Source: Cyclostephanos tholiformis (lineage: Eukaryota > Bacillariophyta > Thalassiosirophyceae > Thalassiosirales > Thalassiosiraceae). From it: a stretch of DNA of 10,469 bases. The position numbers and the translations under genes were made by a program. The stretch covers positions 1 through 10,469 of the forward strand of contig JALLPB010001269.1 in the NCBI GenBank assembly GCA_036939975.1. Direction: 5' to 3'. The notes beneath the pieces were generated by a model. The model did no database searches and was not told where the DNA came from. It saw only the letters and a program-made list of their open reading frames with translations. Shown piece by piece: positions 8,104-10,469 of this stretch; position 1 is the first letter of the stretch, and every line of letters begins with the position of its first letter.

Positions 8104-8950
8104 GGGGTGTTATATATCCATAATGGATGGTCACGGCGGATGATTTTTTTGTGATTTTTTCTCCTCTTTGTGCACGTAACGGGTTAGTTGTGACACAGAA
8201 AATACTAGTTATATATTGGAGTTTTTGGCGAGAAGTAACGAGCCCAAACTTCCCCCCAGAGTTTTCTGACAAAAGAAGACAAAGATGAATCAAATAATGG
8301 GTTGGAGAAAATGGGCCCAAAACATTTTTTAAGCCTTTAGATATGTTCTAAATTCGTAGATTAAGTAGCTAAATATTGCAGATTTAGTAGCATGAGTTCA
8401 AAACCGCTTTTTTGACTAAGCACCACTTTTTTGACAAAGGACTTTGTTACTTGATTTTGCTTCCCCCAATCCAATTTCAAAGCTGAAAAATGCACATATG
8501 ATAGATTCAGGATTCTAGAGTATGAGGATAAGCTTTTTTGCATTCCAACCACTCAATCATGGCCATCAAAAGGCCTTTCGGCTGAGACCCAAAAAGTGGC
8601 TCAATAGATTTACACAAAAGTTTTACACAACTGAAAAATATTTAAATTAGAATTTTTATTGAATCGCTAGATATTCGCGAACCCTCAGCACCATCGTCGC
8701 ATTCCCATTGCCTCAATTCTTTTACAGAGCAATCTAAAGGAACCCTGTCACCATGCATTCATCTGGGCCACTGAATTGAGCTGGCCTATTCCTACAGCCT
8801 CTTTGCAAATGTCGAACATCACTTTGTGTGAATTGAGGATTGGCATTGAACCAAAACAAGAAATTTGCTAGACGGGATTGTTAAGATGGGGGTGCACACA
8901 GGGGGGAAGGGGGGAATAAAGGAGATGAAATGTGATACACTGCACAGGGA
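8104..8950. other. A+T-rich stretch without a convincing gene
   Basis: Open frames of 60-75 codons on the minus strand (8096-8320, 8361-8552) show no family signal or supporting start context. CTTTTTTGAC occurs twice, at 8407-8416 and 8426-8435. On the minus strand, about 8880 to 8745 reads FLFWFNANPQF, then SDVRHLQRGCRNRPAQFSG, before stops. It has a coding look but no family I recognise, and could be a short exon or relic. Confidence 0.45.
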
Positions 8951-9176
8951 TCAAGAGGACTCATCATAAAATAAATAACTATGGACAGGCTTTGAGAATC
9001 TTATGAAAAGAGCCTGACTAAACCTGGATTTATTCTTCAGTCTAGAGGAAGATGATGCGCTGCCACTGCTGGCAGCAGCAGCATTTGTTGTTGTTGATGT
9101 CGTTGCCACCTGGCAAGAGGACGATGCAATGACACCATCACCAGTGCCCGCAATGCCGCCAGCACAGTTGGTAAAA
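8951..9176 (-). CDS. Low-complexity Ser/Thr/Ala-rich open stretch, unrecognised
   Basis: The minus-strand frame that ends at 8951 reads TNCAGGIAGTGDGVIASSS near its start, then a run rich in Thr, Asn, Ala and Ser with repeated ACA/AAC and GCT codons, then LKNKSRFSQALFIRFSKP to a stop. The ATG that opens the whole frame (near 9250) lies inside the TTGTTCTA repeat block, so the upstream part is probably not coding. The low-complexity middle could be trinucleotide-repeat drift in non-coding DNA, or the end of a host gene whose 5' part was cut by the adjoining repeat element. No domain is seen, and I give it a low chance of being a real exon. Confidence 0.22.
9170..9176. repeat. Candidate 7-bp target-site duplication, left
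   Basis: GGTAAAA here is repeated exactly at 9818-9824, just outside the inverted-repeat element. Seven bases could match by chance in this A+T-rich DNA. Confidence 0.4.
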
Positions 9177-9189
9177 TGTAATATTGTTC

Positions 9190-9206
9190 TAATGTAAAGT
9201 TGTTCT
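9190..9206 (+). repeat. Inverted repeat arm, left
   Basis: TAATGTAAAGTTGTTCT is the perfect reverse complement of 9789-9805. No mismatch occurs over 17 bases. Confidence 0.9.
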
Positions 9207-9318
9207 TGGTCTAAAGGCAAATTTAGAACAGGTCTGAAATAGAACAGCATTACATTGTTCTAGGAAAGAAATGGTTTTAAAAATGAAAACGTTTTTTTAT
9301 TCCCCTCCGCCCCCCCCT

Positions 9319-9650
9319 CATTGATGCCATTGCAATGATGGATGCGGACAACTCCCCCTCCCCCTTCGCTGGTGTATATGCGGCATTGGATGGATTTGGA
9401 GTGATTTTAGACACTGCTTTGGTGATCGATGAGGATCCCCCCCCCCCATCCCCATGAGGGAGAAGAATCTGAGTGTGATGAACCCCCATATTGCCATTGA
9501 CTACTCTGGTAATTTTTGCAGACCCATTCAACCCAAACCAGATATATTGAGAGCGCACCATTTGATTGTTGCGTTGATGTTTCAGAAGTGGAGGAGGGGG
9601 AAGATAAAAGCCTCTAGGCCTTTCTTAGGCCCGACACTACAATGCCTGTG
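9319..9650 (+). pseudogene. Broken acidic coding trace inside the repeat element
   Basis: One frame reads DAIAMMDADNSPSPFAGVY and then ALDGFGVILDTALVIDED up to a run of 11 C at 9437-9447. The neighbouring frame then gives HEGEESECDEPPYC, stops, and, still in that frame, APFDCCVDVSEVEEGEDKSL before another stop near 9615. Asp/Glu-rich composition and ordinary codon use suggest a decayed gene fragment, perhaps the acidic N-terminal linker of a transposase or a captured host exon. No family is recognised. The C-run makes the frame change possibly a sequencing effect, but the stops at about 9489 and 9615 are independent of it. Confidence 0.3.
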
Positions 9651-9679
9651 TGCCAATTAAATGGTCCCTGGGTGCACAA

Positions 9680-9700
9680 GTTGTTCTAATTCAGAACAAC
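9680..9700. repeat. Perfect 8-bp-stem hairpin in the element
   Basis: GTTGTTCT (9680-9687) and AGAACAAC (9693-9700) pair around the five-base loop AATTC. Confidence 0.85.
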
Positions 9701-9788
9701 ATTACACTTCTTCTAGAAATAAACATAACAAAACTCAATAAACTTTAATGTGAAGTCATGATGGTTTTCTAGAACACTTAGAACAACT

Positions 9789-9805
9789 AGAACAACTTTA
9801 CATTA
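9789..9805 (-). repeat. Inverted repeat arm, right
   Basis: AGAACAACTTTACATTA matches the left arm at 9190-9206 exactly in reverse complement. It is followed by a run of A. Confidence 0.9.
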
Positions 9806-9817
9806 AAAAAAGAATAA

Positions 9818-9824
9818 GGTAAAA
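9818..9824. repeat. Candidate 7-bp target-site duplication, right
   Basis: This is the second copy of GGTAAAA, at the outer edge of the candidate element. Confidence 0.4.
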
Positions 9825-9829
9825 CCAGC

Positions 9830-10151
9830 GTGGATCTGGCGATGAGATAAGCCGCAGGCCAACAGCCTTGCCTTACTATCCCCCCCACCGGAAGCGGTGA
9901 AACTGAGGTTGGTCACTCCCGTGGCTTTATCGTCGTGTGCGGGGAGTGGGAGAGGTGGGAGCGAGAGAGATAGAATTGAAGGGGGAGCTTGGAGGAGGGG
10001 TGTGGGTCGGGAGGGTGGATGAAATTGGGAGGCCTGGATTATGCCATCCCCAAGCTCCCCCCCCCCCTACCTCTATTGTGGGATGCAGCGCTTGCGAGGT
10101 ACCCCATGGGAGTAGGAGGAGAGGGAGGGGAGGTTGTTGTTGGTGGGTACA
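9830..10151 (+). other. G-rich stretch, possible remains of a gene
   Basis: The base composition changes sharply to purine-rich, with many GGAGG and GGGAG words and an 11-base C run at 10057-10067. Open frames exist in more than one register (9937-10155, 9989-10180). Two short readings, EVGHSRGFIVVCGEW from about 9905 and GGEVVVGGYNDNIGIRD up to 10180, recall Kelch-type repeats (GHS ... V ... GG). They lie in different frames and the match is too thin to name a gene. Confidence 0.3.
9997..10015 (+). other. G-quadruplex-type motif
   Basis: Four G runs, GGGG-TGT-GGG-TC-GGG-A-GGG, have loops of three, two and one bases. This meets the standard G3+N1-7 pattern on the plus strand. Confidence 0.7.
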
Positions 10152-10289
10152 ATGATAACATTGGCATCAGGGACCATTAATCAGGAAGAAAGGCTTGCAT
10201 CAATGGTCGACCAACTGCATCAGAGATGCAGAAAAACAAGGGACGACACGATTTGTGTAAATTATTTTGCTAGCGATTTGTTAGCTTAG
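10152..10289 (+). CDS. Short open frame of 45 codons, unrecognised
   Basis: It opens at ATG 10152 and ends at TAG 10287-10289. It reads MITLASGTINQEERLASMVD and then a basic, Gln/Arg-rich stretch (QLHQRCRKTRDD). The composition looks like normal soluble protein, with charged residues and no low complexity, unlike most short frames here. It could be a fragment of an exon related to the preceding G-rich region. There is no recognised domain, start context or partner gene. Confidence 0.2.
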   Translation: MITLASGTINQEERLASMVDQLHQRCRKTRDDTICVNYFASDLLA

Positions 10290-10469
10290 GCTGTGATTTT
10301 TTTTAGCAGGTGCACAGATACGCAAATACACAAATGACAGGTGCGAAGGTTTTTTTTGTTCGCGAGTGTTCGTTTGAGTATTCGGTTTGTGCGAAATTGT
10401 ATTTTTTAGCCCCGAATGCGCGAATGCACGGATATTTGTTACAAAATGACCAATTTTTTATTTGTGTAT
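10290..10469. other. T-rich end of window, no gene seen
   Basis: This stretch is non-coding in appearance, with T runs near 10299 and 10351. CGAA/CGCGAA words recur (for example GCGAAGG, TTCGCGAG, TGCGAAATTG, GAATGCGCGAATGCACG), as do ACAGATACGCAAATACACAAA-type words. The repetition may mark the edge of another tandem repeat that continues beyond the window. Confidence 0.4.

Larger units (their letters stand above)
9177..9817. mobile_element. MITE/foldback-like element with TTGTTCTA repeats
   Basis: TAATGTAAAGTTGTTCT (9190-9206) and AGAACAACTTTACATTA (9789-9805) form a perfect 17-bp inverted repeat near the two ends. Each end zone is packed with further copies of the same word in both orientations: TTGTTCTA at 9184 and 9255, TTAGAACA at 9223, the hairpin GTTGTTCT-AATTC-AGAACAAC at 9680-9700, and TAGAACA-type copies at 9768-9796. 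AGAACAGCATTACATTGTTCTAG (9241-9263) and AGAACAACATTACACTTCTTCTAG (9693-9716) are direct repeats. GGTAAAA flanks the unit on both sides. About 640 bases with no intact transposase fits a non-autonomous inverted-repeat element. The superfamily is unknown. Confidence 0.6.

Noticed and set aside
8096..8552. Minus-strand open frames of 74 and 63 codons
   Set aside because: The DNA is A+T-rich, with no start context, no homology I recognise and no neighbouring gene. They are likely chance frames.
1..10469. tRNA, rRNA or other structured RNA gene
   Set aside because: I looked for tRNA-like box A/B pairs and cloverleaf arms and for rRNA-like sequence and found none I could defend by eye. A covariance-model scan would be needed to exclude them.

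Overview
The window looks like repeat-rich, largely non-genic eukaryotic DNA. It has no operons, no ribosome-binding sites and no prokaryotic gene density. It holds an (AT)n microsatellite, a satellite-like tandem array, long A+T-rich spacers and two decayed piggyBac-type transposase genes. The wording of both transposase relics resembles piggyBac proteins I associate with diatoms and related stramenopile algae. A diatom-like alga is therefore the best guess, but it rests on recollection of family style and not on a search.

Layout. 1-33 is (AT)n. 48-190 is a rearranged piece of a satellite unit, separated from the main array by about 540 bases of A+T-rich DNA full of TAAATT(C/T)GAATA-type palindromes. 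733 to about 2270 is the main tandem array: eight units of about 188 bases plus a broken ninth. 2271-3116 is non-coding with a few small inverted repeats. 3117 to about 5047 (+) is piggyBac relic 1. 5048-5743 is a spacer without a gene. 5744 to about 8060 (-) is piggyBac relic 2, from a clearly different branch, facing relic 1 tail to tail and flanked by a 16-bp direct repeat and TTAA sites. 8104-8950 shows no convincing gene. 8951-9176 (-) is a low-complexity open stretch. About 9177-9817 is a candidate non-autonomous inverted-repeat element rich in TTGTTCTA/TAGAACAA motifs, with a broken acidic coding trace inside it. 9830-10150 is G-rich with a quadruplex motif. 10152-10289 (+) is a short open frame. 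The rest is T-rich non-coding DNA.

How it works together. Nothing here looks like an intact, co-operating gene set. Both transposases carry in-frame stops and several frame changes, and each appears to have lost a catalytic aspartate (Asp to Asn), so neither should be active. The region reads as a graveyard where satellite DNA, two unrelated piggyBac insertions and a MITE-like element accumulated. I found no convincing new functional system. The most useful leads are the paired relics, the candidate element at 9177-9817 and the palindromic block inside the satellite.
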